Below, in pieces: positions 1 through 6,704 of a DNA stretch of 6,704 nt; the first letter of the stretch is position 1; each line of letters begins with the position of its first letter. The stretch is from contig CAMQUV010000061.1 of the NCBI GenBank assembly GCA_947037995.1, forward strand, positions 1 through 6,704, written 5' to 3'. The notes beneath the pieces are model-generated. The model did no database searches. It was not told the origin of the DNA and was given only the letters and a program-made list of their open reading frames with translations. The position numbers and the translations under genes are program-made. Origin of the DNA: an uncultured Rikenellaceae bacterium. GTDB lineage: Bacteria; Bacteroidota; Bacteroidia; Bacteroidales; Rikenellaceae.

Positions 1-25
1 GGTGCAAATTTACTAAATTTGCACC
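1..25. repeat. Perfect 11-bp inverted repeat, possible operator or hairpin upstream of the M23 lipoprotein gene
   Basis: The arms GGTGCAAATTT (1-11) and AAATTTGCACC (15-25) are exact reverse complements around a 3-base centre (ACT). The repeat ends 27 bases before the first gene's start. No T-run follows the right arm, so it is a poor match to a rightward intrinsic terminator. It also contains a -7-like promoter element, so an operator is plausible. Because the window begins at base 1, the repeat may extend further left, and it could instead be a terminator for a leftward or upstream gene. The palindrome is seen directly; its function is inferred. Confidence 0.6.
14..21 (+). promoter_or_regulatory. 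Candidate Bacteroidetes -7 promoter element (TAAATTTG)
   Basis: Bases 14-21 read TAAATTTG, an exact match to the TAnnTTTG -7 consensus used by the primary sigma factor of Bacteroidetes. The matching -33 TTTG would fall to the left of the window, so it cannot be checked. Transcription would begin around base 28 and leave a short, A-rich leader of about 25 bases before the TTG start at 53. The element sits in the loop and right arm of the inverted repeat at 1-25, so a protein bound to the palindrome would be expected to affect transcription. An AT-rich 8-mer can match by chance. Confidence 0.35.
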
Positions 26-52
26 AATTACACATCATAAAAGTTATAAAAG

Positions 53-1249
53 TTGTATCGCTATATTTTAAACATAATTATTTTCTTGTCTTTCCTGGCA
101 TTAACCTCCTGCAGCTCTTATATATTGATGTCTACGGAAGATGCTGCCAAGTTTGGAACTAAAATGCAAAGGCCTACGTCGGTGGCTACCAAGGGAACCT
201 CTCCTAGTCAAGTCACTAAGCCATCAGGAAAGTCTCTCAAAAAACGAAATAAAGATATTAAAGCCCATAAACCTAGCCTTGATACACTCGATGAGAATCT
301 TGTGCAGATTGATATGTCTACTCAGAAAATTGAGCTGACCACTGTGGAGGGAGAATATATTATCAATGAAATCCAAAAGACAAACTCTGTTGTAGTCGAT
401 AAATCAGGGACCCCTATAATTAACCTCTCCGGCTCAATTATGGGCGAAACAACCATTACCGAAAGTGACCAGAAATGGATTGTCTCGAAAAAGTTTGACT
501 ATAACAAACCATTTAACGAGGTGATATTAAACCTTGATGAAACAAATATCTGCTACCCAATGAAAAAATCTACCAAAAGTTCGCCCTATGGGCCTCGTGG
601 TAGGGGATGGCATAGTGGGCTGGACCTGCCTGCTAAAATTGGAGAGCCAATTATGGCGGTGATGGATGGAGTTGTGAGGCTTTCGACATTTACGGGAGGG
701 TATGGTAACGCCGTTGTGGTGAGACATAATGACGGTATAGAAACAGTATATGCGCATTGCTCGCGTAACGTTGTGGTGCCTGGGATGAAAGTGAAAGCAG
801 GGGATGTTATTGCGTTTTGTGGGGTTACGGGGAGAGTTACGGGCTCGCACCTTCACTTAGAACTCAGAGTTAATGGAGTGTCGTTCGACCCCGAAATGCT
901 GCTCAATACAACCAATAAAACCAAACAAACGGGCAAAATCATAATTCGAAAAGATAGTGCAGCCAGAAAACTGGTGGCTAATAGAACTAATCAAAATAAC
1001 CAAATAGTGGCTAGTGAGAAAACGCAGTTCGATAACCCCAACCTATACCCTAAGAATAATATAAAAATTGACGAAAATTATATTGCCAGTAACACTGCGT
1101 CTACCGCACATTACCATAAGGTCGTTAGCGGAGATACACTCTCCCGAATCGCACAGACATACCATACGTCTATCAGAAAACTCTGCGAACTCAATCATAT
1201 CTCTACCAACTCAACTATCAGAGTAAATCAAAAAATTAGAACCAAATAA
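53..1249 (+). CDS. Lipoprotein murein endopeptidase, M23 (LytM-type) domain plus C-terminal LysM
   Basis: This 398-residue protein is predicted to be a zinc peptidase that cuts peptidoglycan cross-bridges or stem peptides in the periplasm. Residues 1-20 form a lipoprotein signal with lipobox LTSC, so Cys20 would be acylated. A lysine/threonine/serine-rich linker follows (about 35-75). The M23 domain spans about 165-285. It shows the HxxxD zinc motif (H187, D191), the conserved His of YAH (H235) and the HLH motif (H266, H268). All ligands and catalytic residues are present, so it should be an active enzyme rather than an EnvC/NlpD-like activator. After a basic, Asn/Gln-rich linker, residues 354-397 form a LysM peptidoglycan-binding domain. 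The start is TTG: an in-frame TAA lies at 47-49, and the next ATG (128) would remove the signal peptide. It lies 11 bases upstream of mraY, which suggests cotranscription with wall synthesis. The exact bond cleaved cannot be read from the sequence. Confidence 0.9.
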   Translation: MYRYILNIIIFLSFLALTSCSSYILMSTEDAAKFGTKMQRPTSVATKGTSPSQVTKPSGKSLKKRNKDIKAHKPSLDTLDENLVQIDMSTQKIELTTVEGEYIINEIQKTNSVVVDKSGTPIINLSGSIMGETTITESDQKWIVSKKFDYNKPFNEVILNLDETNICYPMKKSTKSSPYGPRGRGWHSGLDLPAKIGEPIMAVMDGVVRLSTFTGGYGNAVVVRHNDGIETVYAHCSRNVVVPGMKVKAGDVIAFCGVTGRVTGSHLHLELRVNGVSFDPEMLLNTTNKTKQTGKIIIRKDSAARKLVANRTNQNNQIVASEKTQFDNPNLYPKNNIKIDENYIASNTASTAHYHKVVSGDTLSRIAQTYHTSIRKLCELNHISTNSTIRVNQKIRTK

Positions 1250-1260
1250 AATTCAATAAT

Positions 1261-2463
1261 ATGCTGTATTTCCTTTTTGAAAACCAAAATGCCCTGCTCC
1301 AATTTCCAGGCTCGGGAATGTTTAACTACATCTCGTTCAGGTCGGCGGCGGCGATTATATTATCACTGCTTATCGCTATTATATTCGGACGTATGGTGAT
1401 TAACTTTTTGCGCAAAAAACAAATCGGTGAAGAGGTTAGAAACCTTGGACTCGAAGGGCAAATTCAAAAACAAGGGACTCCTACGATGGGAGGACTTATT
1501 ATTCTGGGCTCGATACTGATACCTATACTGCTGTTTGCTGACCTTGGTAATATTTATGTCCAATTGATGATTCTTACCACTGTGTGGCTGGGATTTGTAG
1601 GGTTTATTGATGACTATATTAAAGTCGTTAAAGGAAAAAAATCAGGACTTAGCGGCAAATTTAAAATTATTGGTCAAGTTGGTCTCGGCGTAATCGTGGG
1701 TACCTGTATGTGGGTCTCTAGCGATATCGTGGTGCGTGAAAAAATTACCGTCGAGGGCGAAACTATTATGAGCAAACCCTACAAATCTACAACAACAACA
1801 ATACCTTTTTATAAAAATTCGTCGCTCGATTATCGCGACCTAGTGCCTGTTGAGGGTAAAATGGGCGATACAATGGGGTGGATAGCCTACGTAATTGTGG
1901 CAATTGTGGTGATAACCTCTGTAAGTAACGGAGCGAACCTAACGGATGGACTCGATGGATTGGCGGTGGGGATTGCTGCGCCTATTGCGCTGGTGCTGGG
2001 GATAATTGCATACCTCTCGGGAAATATAATTTATGCTGAATTCCTCGATATTATGTATATACCGGGCTCGGGGGAATTGATGGTCTTTGCGGCTGCTTTT
2101 ATTGGAGCGCTGTTGGGATTTCTCTGGTATAATAGCTACCCCGCCTCAGTGTTTATGGGGGATACAGGGAGCCTCGCTATTGGGGGGATTATAGCTACGT
2201 TTGCTCTGCTTATTCGCAAAGAACTGCTGCTGCCTATACTCTGTGGAATTTTCCTTGTCGAGAGCCTTTCGGTGATTATGCAAGTAGCATACTTTAAATA
2301 CACGAAAAAGAAATATGGCGAGGGAAGGCGAATTTTCCTAATGTCGCCTCTGCACCACCACTATCAGAAAAAAGGCTATTTCGAATCTAAAATAACTATG
2401 AGATTCTGGATTGTCCAATTACTGTTGGCTGCGGTGACACTTATTACACTCAAAATCAGATAA
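1261..2463 (+). CDS. mraY: Phospho-N-acetylmuramoyl-pentapeptide-transferase
   Basis: MraY transfers phospho-MurNAc-pentapeptide from UDP to undecaprenyl phosphate, forming lipid I on the cytoplasmic face of the inner membrane. The 400-residue protein has about ten hydrophobic segments and the family motifs in order: GTPTMGG (72-78), FIDDY with Asp117/Asp118 (115-119), NLTDGLDG (226-233), FMGDTGS with Asp301 (298-304) and [11 protein letters not shown] with the histidine triplet 365-367. These cover the Mg2+ and substrate-binding residues of the family. It is about 40 residues longer than the E. coli enzyme because of an enlarged polar loop at about 155-206, as is usual in Bacteroidetes. The ATG at 1261 is favoured over the one at 1318 because the N-terminal MLYFLFE stretch resembles the start of other Bacteroidetes MraY proteins. 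The upstream leader is A/T-rich with no Shine-Dalgarno sequence. murD follows 26 bases downstream. Confidence 0.97.
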   Translation: MLYFLFENQNALLQFPGSGMFNYISFRSAAAIILSLLIAIIFGRMVINFLRKKQIGEEVRNLGLEGQIQKQGTPTMGGLIILGSILIPILLFADLGNIYVQLMILTTVWLGFVGFIDDYIKVVKGKKSGLSGKFKIIGQVGLGVIVGTCMWVSSDIVVREKITVEGETIMSKPYKSTTTTIPFYKNSSLDYRDLVPVEGKMGDTMGWIAYVIVAIVVITSVSNGANLTDGLDGLAVGIAAPIALVLGIIAYLSGNIIYAEFLDIMYIPGSGELMVFAAAFIGALLGFLWYNSYPASVFMGDTGSLAIGGIIATFALLIRKELLLPILCGIFLVESLSVIMQVAYFKYTKKKYGEGRRIFLMSPLHHHYQKKGYFESKITMRFWIVQLLLAAVTLITLKIR

Positions 2464-2489
2464 TTCATAAAAAATAAAATATTGCAACT

Positions 2490-3830
2490 ATGGCAAAACT
2501 TATAATACTTGGAGCTGGCGAAAGTGGCTATGGAGCTGCTAAACTGGGGGTGAAAATGGGATACGATGTTTTTATATCGAATGATGGACAGATAAAACCA
2601 ACCTATCAAGAGAAAATTGAACGCATAGGCGTGCCCTATGAGCAGGGGCAACATACGATGGACATTATTCTGGGGGCCGACCTTATTGTCAAAAGTCCCG
2701 GTGTGCCCGACGCTAACCCCGTTGTGCAAGCCGCTCTGGCTAAAGGAATTAAAGTGATTTCGGAAATCGAATTTGCCGCTAGACATACCGATGCCAAAAA
2801 AATATGTATCACCGGCTCGAACGGGAAGACTACAACGACGACGCTTATTTACGAAATAATGAAAAATAGCGGTATGAGTGTGGCAGTGGCAGGGAATATT
2901 GGCAAAAGTTTTGCTGGTAAAATTGCCGATGACCAAGGCGACGATGGAGAAGGGCAGTATGAATGGTATGTTATTGAGCTCAGTAGCTTTCAGCTAGATG
3001 GAGTCTATGATTTTAGGGCTGATATAGCGCTGTTGCTAAATATTACACCCGACCATTTGGACAGATATGAGTACAAAATGGAGAAATATGTCTCGAGTAA
3101 GCTGCGTATATCGCGCAACCAGACCTCGAACGACACGTTTATTTATAACGCCGACGACCCAGTATTGCTCGAGGCGATGCCCGGACATAGGGCGCCTTCG
3201 AGTAGAGTGCCTTTCTCGGTTGACGGAAAAAAATCGGGAGCCTACTATGATGGCGTAAATCTTATTTTTGAAGATTTTGTTATGGCGGCTTCGGATTTGG
3301 AAATTAAGGGTAAGCATAACATTGCCAATGCTCTTGCCGCGGTTGTGGCAACCAAAAGAGCGGGGGTGAGGAATGAAGATATATGTAGAGGGCTACGAGG
3401 GTTCAAAGCCGTAGAGCATAGAATGGAGCCTGTTGCCGTAGTGGGGGGGATTGAGTTTATTAATGATTCGAAAGCTACTAATGTTGACTCGGTGCACTAT
3501 GCCTTGGAGTCGATGACTAAACCTACTGTTTGGATAGCTGGGGGGACGGATAAGGGGAATGACTATGAGCCACTCAAAGCGCTGGCCAAAGACAAGGTCA
3601 AGGCGTTAGTATGTATGGGGGTTGATAATAAAAAATTGATGGAAGCCTTCGCTGGCATTGTGCCAATTATTAAGGATACAAATTCGCTTACGGACGCAGT
3701 AAATGCTTGTCGCGAGATAGCACAGAGTGGTGATTGCGTATTGCTGTCGCCTGCGTGCGCTAGTTTCGATTTGTTCCGAAATTTCGAGCAAAGGGGTGAG
3801 CTTTTCAAAGCGGAAATAACGAAAATATAA
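2490..3830 (+). CDS. murD: UDP-N-acetylmuramoyl-L-alanine--D-glutamate ligase
   Basis: MurD is the cytoplasmic ATP-dependent ligase that adds D-glutamate to UDP-MurNAc-L-alanine, the second amino-acid step of peptidoglycan precursor synthesis. The 446-residue protein has the three Mur ligase domains. The N-terminal UDP-binding fold starts with GAGESG (8-13). The central ATPase domain has the P-loop GSNGKTT (109-115, Lys113), ELSSFQL (163-169), PDHLDRY (187-193) and Lys204 in SSKLRI, which aligns with the carbamylated lysine of E. coli MurD. The C-terminal domain has EHRMEP (309-314), NDSKATN (325-331), GGTDKG (351-356) and SPACASFD (420-427), which carry the expected D-Glu contacts (T330, K355, S425, F432). 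All key residues are present, so it should be active. Residues 147-156 form a small acidic insertion between the GNIGK motif and ELSSFQ. It is followed not by ftsW or murG but by a DUF4286-type gene after 39 bases. Confidence 0.97.
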   Translation: MAKLIILGAGESGYGAAKLGVKMGYDVFISNDGQIKPTYQEKIERIGVPYEQGQHTMDIILGADLIVKSPGVPDANPVVQAALAKGIKVISEIEFAARHTDAKKICITGSNGKTTTTTLIYEIMKNSGMSVAVAGNIGKSFAGKIADDQGDDGEGQYEWYVIELSSFQLDGVYDFRADIALLLNITPDHLDRYEYKMEKYVSSKLRISRNQTSNDTFIYNADDPVLLEAMPGHRAPSSRVPFSVDGKKSGAYYDGVNLIFEDFVMAASDLEIKGKHNIANALAAVVATKRAGVRNEDICRGLRGFKAVEHRMEPVAVVGGIEFINDSKATNVDSVHYALESMTKPTVWIAGGTDKGNDYEPLKALAKDKVKALVCMGVDNKKLMEAFAGIVPIIKDTNSLTDAVNACREIAQSGDCVLLSPACASFDLFRNFEQRGELFKAEITKI

Positions 3831-3869
3831 CTATTAACACACGTAAGAAAAACAATATAATAATACTGT

Positions 3870-4175
3870 ATGTATACAATTAACACAACTTTTGTTGTCG
3901 AGCCAGCCAACCACGCTCAGTGGTATGACTTCGTAACAACTAAACTTATACCGCACATCGTTGCAACGCATAGTGAGAACGTTAGCCTACATAGGCTACT
4001 CAGCGACCAGCAGGTCGAACATTACACCTACTCGCTCCAGATTGCTACGGATTCACTTGCTATACTAAGCCCTTTGCAGAATCAAACACTTACAGAGTAT
4101 GCTACGACATACGCTCAAATGTTTCAATCAGAAGCACTACTATTCACCTCAGTACTAAAGAAAATACAACTCTAA
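3870..4175 (+). CDS. DUF4286-like small protein of unknown function
   Basis: This 101-residue protein has no signal peptide, membrane segment or cysteine and is probably cytoplasmic. It resembles the DUF4286 family of Bacteroidetes: it begins with MYTINTTFVVEP, has a tryptophan soon after (W18, in AQWYDF), an IPHIVAT stretch like the family's IPEVLAT (27-33), a central YTYSLQ strand (52-57), and an aromatic/hydrophobic C-terminal strand (ALLFTSVL, 88-95). The predicted pattern of alternating strands and helices suggests a dimeric alpha-beta barrel or ferredoxin-like fold; this is inferred. The family has no established function that I know of. It starts 39 bases after murD and ends only 9 bases before the GH31 gene, so it probably shares a transcript with both. 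Family membership rests on remembered sequence similarity, so a profile search would settle it. Confidence 0.75.
   Translation: MYTINTTFVVEPANHAQWYDFVTTKLIPHIVATHSENVSLHRLLSDQQVEHYTYSLQIATDSLAILSPLQNQTLTEYATTYAQMFQSEALLFTSVLKKIQL
3983..4017 (+). other. Two adjacent small inverted repeats inside the DUF4286-like gene
   Basis: TAGCCTA (3983-3989) and TAGGCTA (3992-3998) are exact reverse complements separated by two bases. As RNA the helix would be a little shorter, with a loop of about 4-6 bases. Six bases after it, CGACC (4004-4008) and GGTCG (4013-4017) form a second 5-bp stem with loop AGCA. Both lie in coding sequence, with no T-run after them. They are recorded as visible structure only. 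Short hairpins of this size arise by chance, and no function is claimed. Confidence 0.3.
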
Positions 4176-4184
4176 AAAACACAA

Positions 4185-5774
4185 ATGAGAAAACATATCA
4201 TCACCACAGCACTTATTCTATTAACTACATTATTATCGTTTGCACAAAAACCGACTAAAGAATTTACTATCCAACCTGGAGAGAAATGGTGGGGCGGCGC
4301 CACAGCAGTTGGCAACGTAGCGCCTTTTGAGGAGAATATGAAACTTCAAATCAGCTCTAAAAGCCTTAATAATCAAACTTTTCCTTTTATACTATCGGAT
4401 AAAGGGCGATACATATATTCTGAAACTCCGTTTGATTTGGAGATAAGAAACGGTAAAATCATCTTAATGGGCGATAGCGTCAAAACGGTTGTGGTTAATA
4501 AGGTTGGTAAGACCCTGCGCCACGCTTTTATGGTTGCTTCGACCAGACATTTTCCTACTAGCGGAAAACTGCCGCCACTCGCATTTTTTAAAAAACCTCA
4601 ATACAATACTTGGATTGAGTTTGGTACGAACCAATCGCAAAAAGGAGTTGAGGAATATGTAAATGGAATCGAAAAAAATGGATTTCCTGCTGGAATTATG
4701 ATGATAGATGATGGTTGGGCGCAGTACAACGGGGCGTTTGAATTTAATCATAAACGTTTTCCTGACCCTAAGAAAATGTGTGCACAGCTCAAAGCAAAAG
4801 GATTCAACGTTATGTTGTGGGTAAGCCCGTTTGTGTCGCCAGATAGTGAAACATATCGCACGATGCAAAAACGTGACCTTCTTGTGAAAGATAAGCATAA
4901 CCAACCCTATATAATCAGATGGTGGAACGGATATAGCGCGATGCTTGACCTGACCAACCCTGTGGCGATGGAGTTTGTTAAGGAAAAATTGCAATATCTT
5001 ATTGATGAGTATGATATTGATGGGTTTAAATTTGATGGTGGTGACTTAGACTTTTATGACCCCGAGAAAATTATTGCTTTCGATAAATCTGCCGTAGCGG
5101 CTACACATACGCAGAAATGGACGCAGTTAGCATCCGAATTTGCATATAACGAACTACGCGCGTCGTGGGGATTGCAAGGCAAACCTCTCGTGCAAAGACT
5201 TGGCGATAAAGACTATTCGTGGTACGCACTTAGCCTGCTCATTCCTGAGATAACAAATCTTTCGCTTATGGGTTACCCATACGCTTGCCCAGATATGATT
5301 GGCGGCGGACAGATTAATTCGTTTACTAATGTCACGCCTGAGAATATTGACCAAACCCTAATCGTACGCTCTGCGCAAGTGCACGCGCTTATGCCAATGA
5401 TGCAGTTTTCTGTTGCGCCGTGGCGAGTGCTCGACTCGGTGCACCTCAATGCAGTGAAAAAAGCTATTATTACCCGTCAAAAATTAATGCCAATGATTAT
5501 GGAGGCGGTGCAAAATGCTGCTAAAACGGGTGAGCCTATTGTTCGTAATATGGAATATACGTTTGCACTCAAAGGTTTTGCGGACTGTAACGACCAATTT
5601 CTTATTGGCGAAAATCTTTTGGTTGCACCGATAACTTCGCCCGATAACGGCAAACTTATTAGACTCCCACGAGGAAGATGGAAAGATGACCTTGGTGTTG
5701 TGTTTAGAGGGCCTAGGCTAATCGAAATTAATGACGCCCCAGTAGATAGACTTCCTTACTATGTGGCACAGTAA
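4185..5774 (+). CDS. Secreted GH31-family glycoside hydrolase (alpha-glycosidase)
   Basis: This is a predicted retaining alpha-glycosidase of family GH31. The 529-residue protein starts with a type I signal peptide with likely cleavage after SFA (residue 20), so it should act in the periplasm. A short N-terminal beta domain spans about 25-135, a (beta/alpha)8 barrel about 140-435, and a C-terminal beta domain about 445-529. Barrel signatures include MMIDDGW (172-178), the strand VMLWVSPF (209-216), and DGFKFDGGD (279-287) with Asp284 as likely nucleophile. QRLGDKDYSW (337-346) has Asp341 as likely acid/base. The FKFDGGD form and compact length recall the MYORG-like branch of GH31 rather than the longer bacterial alpha-glucosidases or alpha-xylosidases. 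Substrate cannot be assigned: GH31 includes alpha-glucosidases, alpha-xylosidases, alpha-galactosidases and sulfoquinovosidases. No SusC/SusD pair or regulator is next to it, so it is not in a visible polysaccharide utilization locus. Its ATG lies 9 bases after the preceding stop. Confidence 0.88.
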   Translation: MRKHIITTALILLTTLLSFAQKPTKEFTIQPGEKWWGGATAVGNVAPFEENMKLQISSKSLNNQTFPFILSDKGRYIYSETPFDLEIRNGKIILMGDSVKTVVVNKVGKTLRHAFMVASTRHFPTSGKLPPLAFFKKPQYNTWIEFGTNQSQKGVEEYVNGIEKNGFPAGIMMIDDGWAQYNGAFEFNHKRFPDPKKMCAQLKAKGFNVMLWVSPFVSPDSETYRTMQKRDLLVKDKHNQPYIIRWWNGYSAMLDLTNPVAMEFVKEKLQYLIDEYDIDGFKFDGGDLDFYDPEKIIAFDKSAVAATHTQKWTQLASEFAYNELRASWGLQGKPLVQRLGDKDYSWYALSLLIPEITNLSLMGYPYACPDMIGGGQINSFTNVTPENIDQTLIVRSAQVHALMPMMQFSVAPWRVLDSVHLNAVKKAIITRQKLMPMIMEAVQNAAKTGEPIVRNMEYTFALKGFADCNDQFLIGENLLVAPITSPDNGKLIRLPRGRWKDDLGVVFRGPRLIEINDAPVDRLPYYVAQ

Positions 5775-5816
5775 TTGTGTTAGAGAAATTAATTGATGTA
5801 CCGTAATATATTTTAA

Positions 5817-6704
5817 ATGAATCCCACCGAAAATACGCAGAACCAGAACCATAGTAACTCGAATAACTCAAGTCAAGCACGCATACCAACCCTTCTGCAA
5901 TCGCTGATACCAATAGTAGTACTTCTGCTGCTTATTATGTTGAATGTGTTTTATACCGAAGGCGACTCGCTCGGTGGTGCAAATCAATTGTCACTCGTCC
6001 TAGCGGCTTTTGTTGCCGGGGGGATTGCTATATTTAATCGCGTTGGTTGGGAGCGTATAAACGACTCAATCGTGCATATATTCTCGTCGGCTGTGCCGGC
6101 AATACTGATTCTGCTGATGGTCGGAGTGCTCTCTGGCGCGTGGATGATTAGCGGTATTATTCCGACTATGATTTACTACGGACTCGAAGTGCTTCGGCCC
6201 GAATATTTCTTTGTCGCTACTATTATTATCACCTCCATAATATCGGTGGCAACAGGGAGCTCGTGGAGTACCATAGCTACTATTGGTGTGGCACTTATTA
6301 GTATAGGTGAAGCTCTTAATTTTAACCCAGCGTGGACAGCAGGGGCGATTATTTCTGGAGCCTATTTTGGTGACAAGGTCTCGCCGCTTTCCGAAACGAC
6401 CAACCTTGCGGCTACAGTTGCTAACGTGGACGTTTTTGCGCATATTAGGTATATGATGAGAACTACCGTGCCATCAATTGTGATAACTCTTGTTGTGTTT
6501 GCCGTGCTTACATTTTTTAGTGATGCTACGCAGTCATACGATTTGAAAGCTGTCCAAAACTTCCAACACGTTATTAGCGATACTTATACTATCTCAATAT
6601 GGTTTTTATTGATACCCGTGGTGGTGGTTTTACTTATTGTTAAGAAAATGCCTGCTATACCGGTGCTTTTGATTGGCTCGTTGCTGGCGATTTTTACTGC
6701 GGCA
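5817..6704 (+). CDS. nhaC: NhaC-type Na+/H+ antiporter, N-terminal 296 codons (truncated by window end)
   Basis: This is an inner-membrane antiporter predicted to exchange cytoplasmic Na+ for external H+, for pH and sodium homeostasis. The open frame runs from the ATG at 5817 to the last base with no stop, giving 296 residues of a protein usually about 450-500 long. A hydrophilic Asn/Gln/Ser-rich head (1-22) precedes a series of membrane segments (about 28-46, 58-73, 93-115, 130-150, 152-165, 218-236, 260-276, 279-295). The family signature is clear: ATGSSWSTIATIG (145-157) and GDKVSPLSETTNLAA (185-199), followed by VDVFAHIRYM. No earlier in-frame start was preferred because the GH31 stop lies only 42 bases upstream. 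The 42-base leader is AT-rich with no Shine-Dalgarno and no convincing promoter. The gene may be read with the GH31 gene, but the two have no obvious shared role. Related transporters of the same superfamily can carry other substrates, so Na+/H+ exchange is the best, not the only, reading. Confidence 0.9.
   Translation, partial: MNPTENTQNQNHSNSNNSSQARIPTLLQSLIPIVVLLLLIMLNVFYTEGDSLGGANQLSLVLAAFVAGGIAIFNRVGWERINDSIVHIFSSAVPAILILLMVGVLSGAWMISGIIPTMIYYGLEVLRPEYFFVATIIITSIISVATGSSWSTIATIGVALISIGEALNFNPAWTAGAIISGAYFGDKVSPLSETTNLAATVANVDVFAHIRYMMRTTVPSIVITLVVFAVLTFFSDATQSYDLKAVQNFQHVISDTYTISIWFLLIPVVVVLLIVKKMPAIPVLLIGSLLAIFTAA

Noticed and set aside
1..25. Intrinsic terminator for an upstream + strand gene
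   Set aside because: The stem is AT-rich and the right arm is followed by AATTACACAT with no T-run. No upstream gene is visible, so this was not preferred, though it cannot be excluded.
1723..1878. Polar insertion in MraY (about residues 155-206) as a novel domain
   Set aside because: Enlarged loops at this position are common in Bacteroidetes MraY, which is typically longer than the E. coli enzyme, so it is a phylum trait.
2376..2936. 186-codon open frame on the minus strand across the end of mraY and start of murD
   Set aside because: It overlaps two genes with complete, motif-rich products on the + strand, and its own translation is rich in His, Asn and Phe with no recognisable domain. 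It is a shadow of the real coding frames.
3831..3869. Promoter or terminator between murD and the DUF4286-like gene
   Set aside because: The 39-base spacer has no TTTG element, no inverted repeat worth noting and no T-run. Read-through from murD is the simpler explanation.
4464..4994. 176-codon minus-strand open frame inside the GH31 gene
   Set aside because: It is wholly inside a gene with clear GH31 motifs, and its product has biased composition and no recognisable domain or start context.
5775..5816. Promoter in the spacer before nhaC
   Set aside because: TATATTTT at 5807-5814 only partly matches the TAnnTTTG consensus and there is no TTTG at the right distance upstream. It also would leave almost no leader.
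6066..6443. Minus-strand open frame of 125 codons near the right end
   Set aside because: It lies opposite the conserved NhaC motifs. The + strand frame there is open from 5817 to the window end and has clear family signatures.

Overview
The window suggests a Bacteroidota bacterium, most likely of the order Bacteroidales. The evidence is AT-rich spacers with no Shine-Dalgarno sequence before any start, a TAnnTTTG-type -7 element, a MraY with the enlarged extracytoplasmic loop typical of that phylum, an M23-LysM lipoprotein of the Bacteroidetes type, and a DUF4286-type protein. The genus cannot be fixed from the sequence alone.

Layout: all six genes lie on the + strand and are tightly packed, with gaps of 11, 26, 39, 9 and 42 bases. 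At the left edge, bases 1-25 form a perfect 11-bp inverted repeat containing a good -7 promoter element. A lipoprotein endopeptidase of the M23/LysM type follows (53-1249, TTG start), then mraY (1261-2463), murD (2490-3830), a DUF4286-type small protein (3870-4175), a secreted GH31 glycoside hydrolase (4185-5774), and the first 296 codons of an NhaC-type Na+/H+ antiporter (5817 to the window end). There is no gene-free stretch longer than about 50 bases, and no tRNA, rRNA, CRISPR array, insertion sequence or convincing terminator was seen.

How the genes fit together: MraY makes lipid I at the inner face of the cytoplasmic membrane. MurD adds D-glutamate to the cytoplasmic nucleotide precursor two steps before MraY acts. 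The M23/LysM lipoprotein is expected to cut or remodel finished peptidoglycan on the periplasmic side. The first three genes are therefore a peptidoglycan synthesis and remodelling block. mraY-murD is a fragment of the dcw (division and cell wall) cluster, but here the usual neighbours murE (upstream) and ftsW/murG (downstream) are replaced by the endopeptidase and the DUF4286 gene. The GH31 enzyme and the antiporter look like ordinary envelope or housekeeping functions that share the transcription direction. No strong candidate for a wholly new system was found. The points most worth checking are the palindromic promoter region at the left edge and the broken dcw order.
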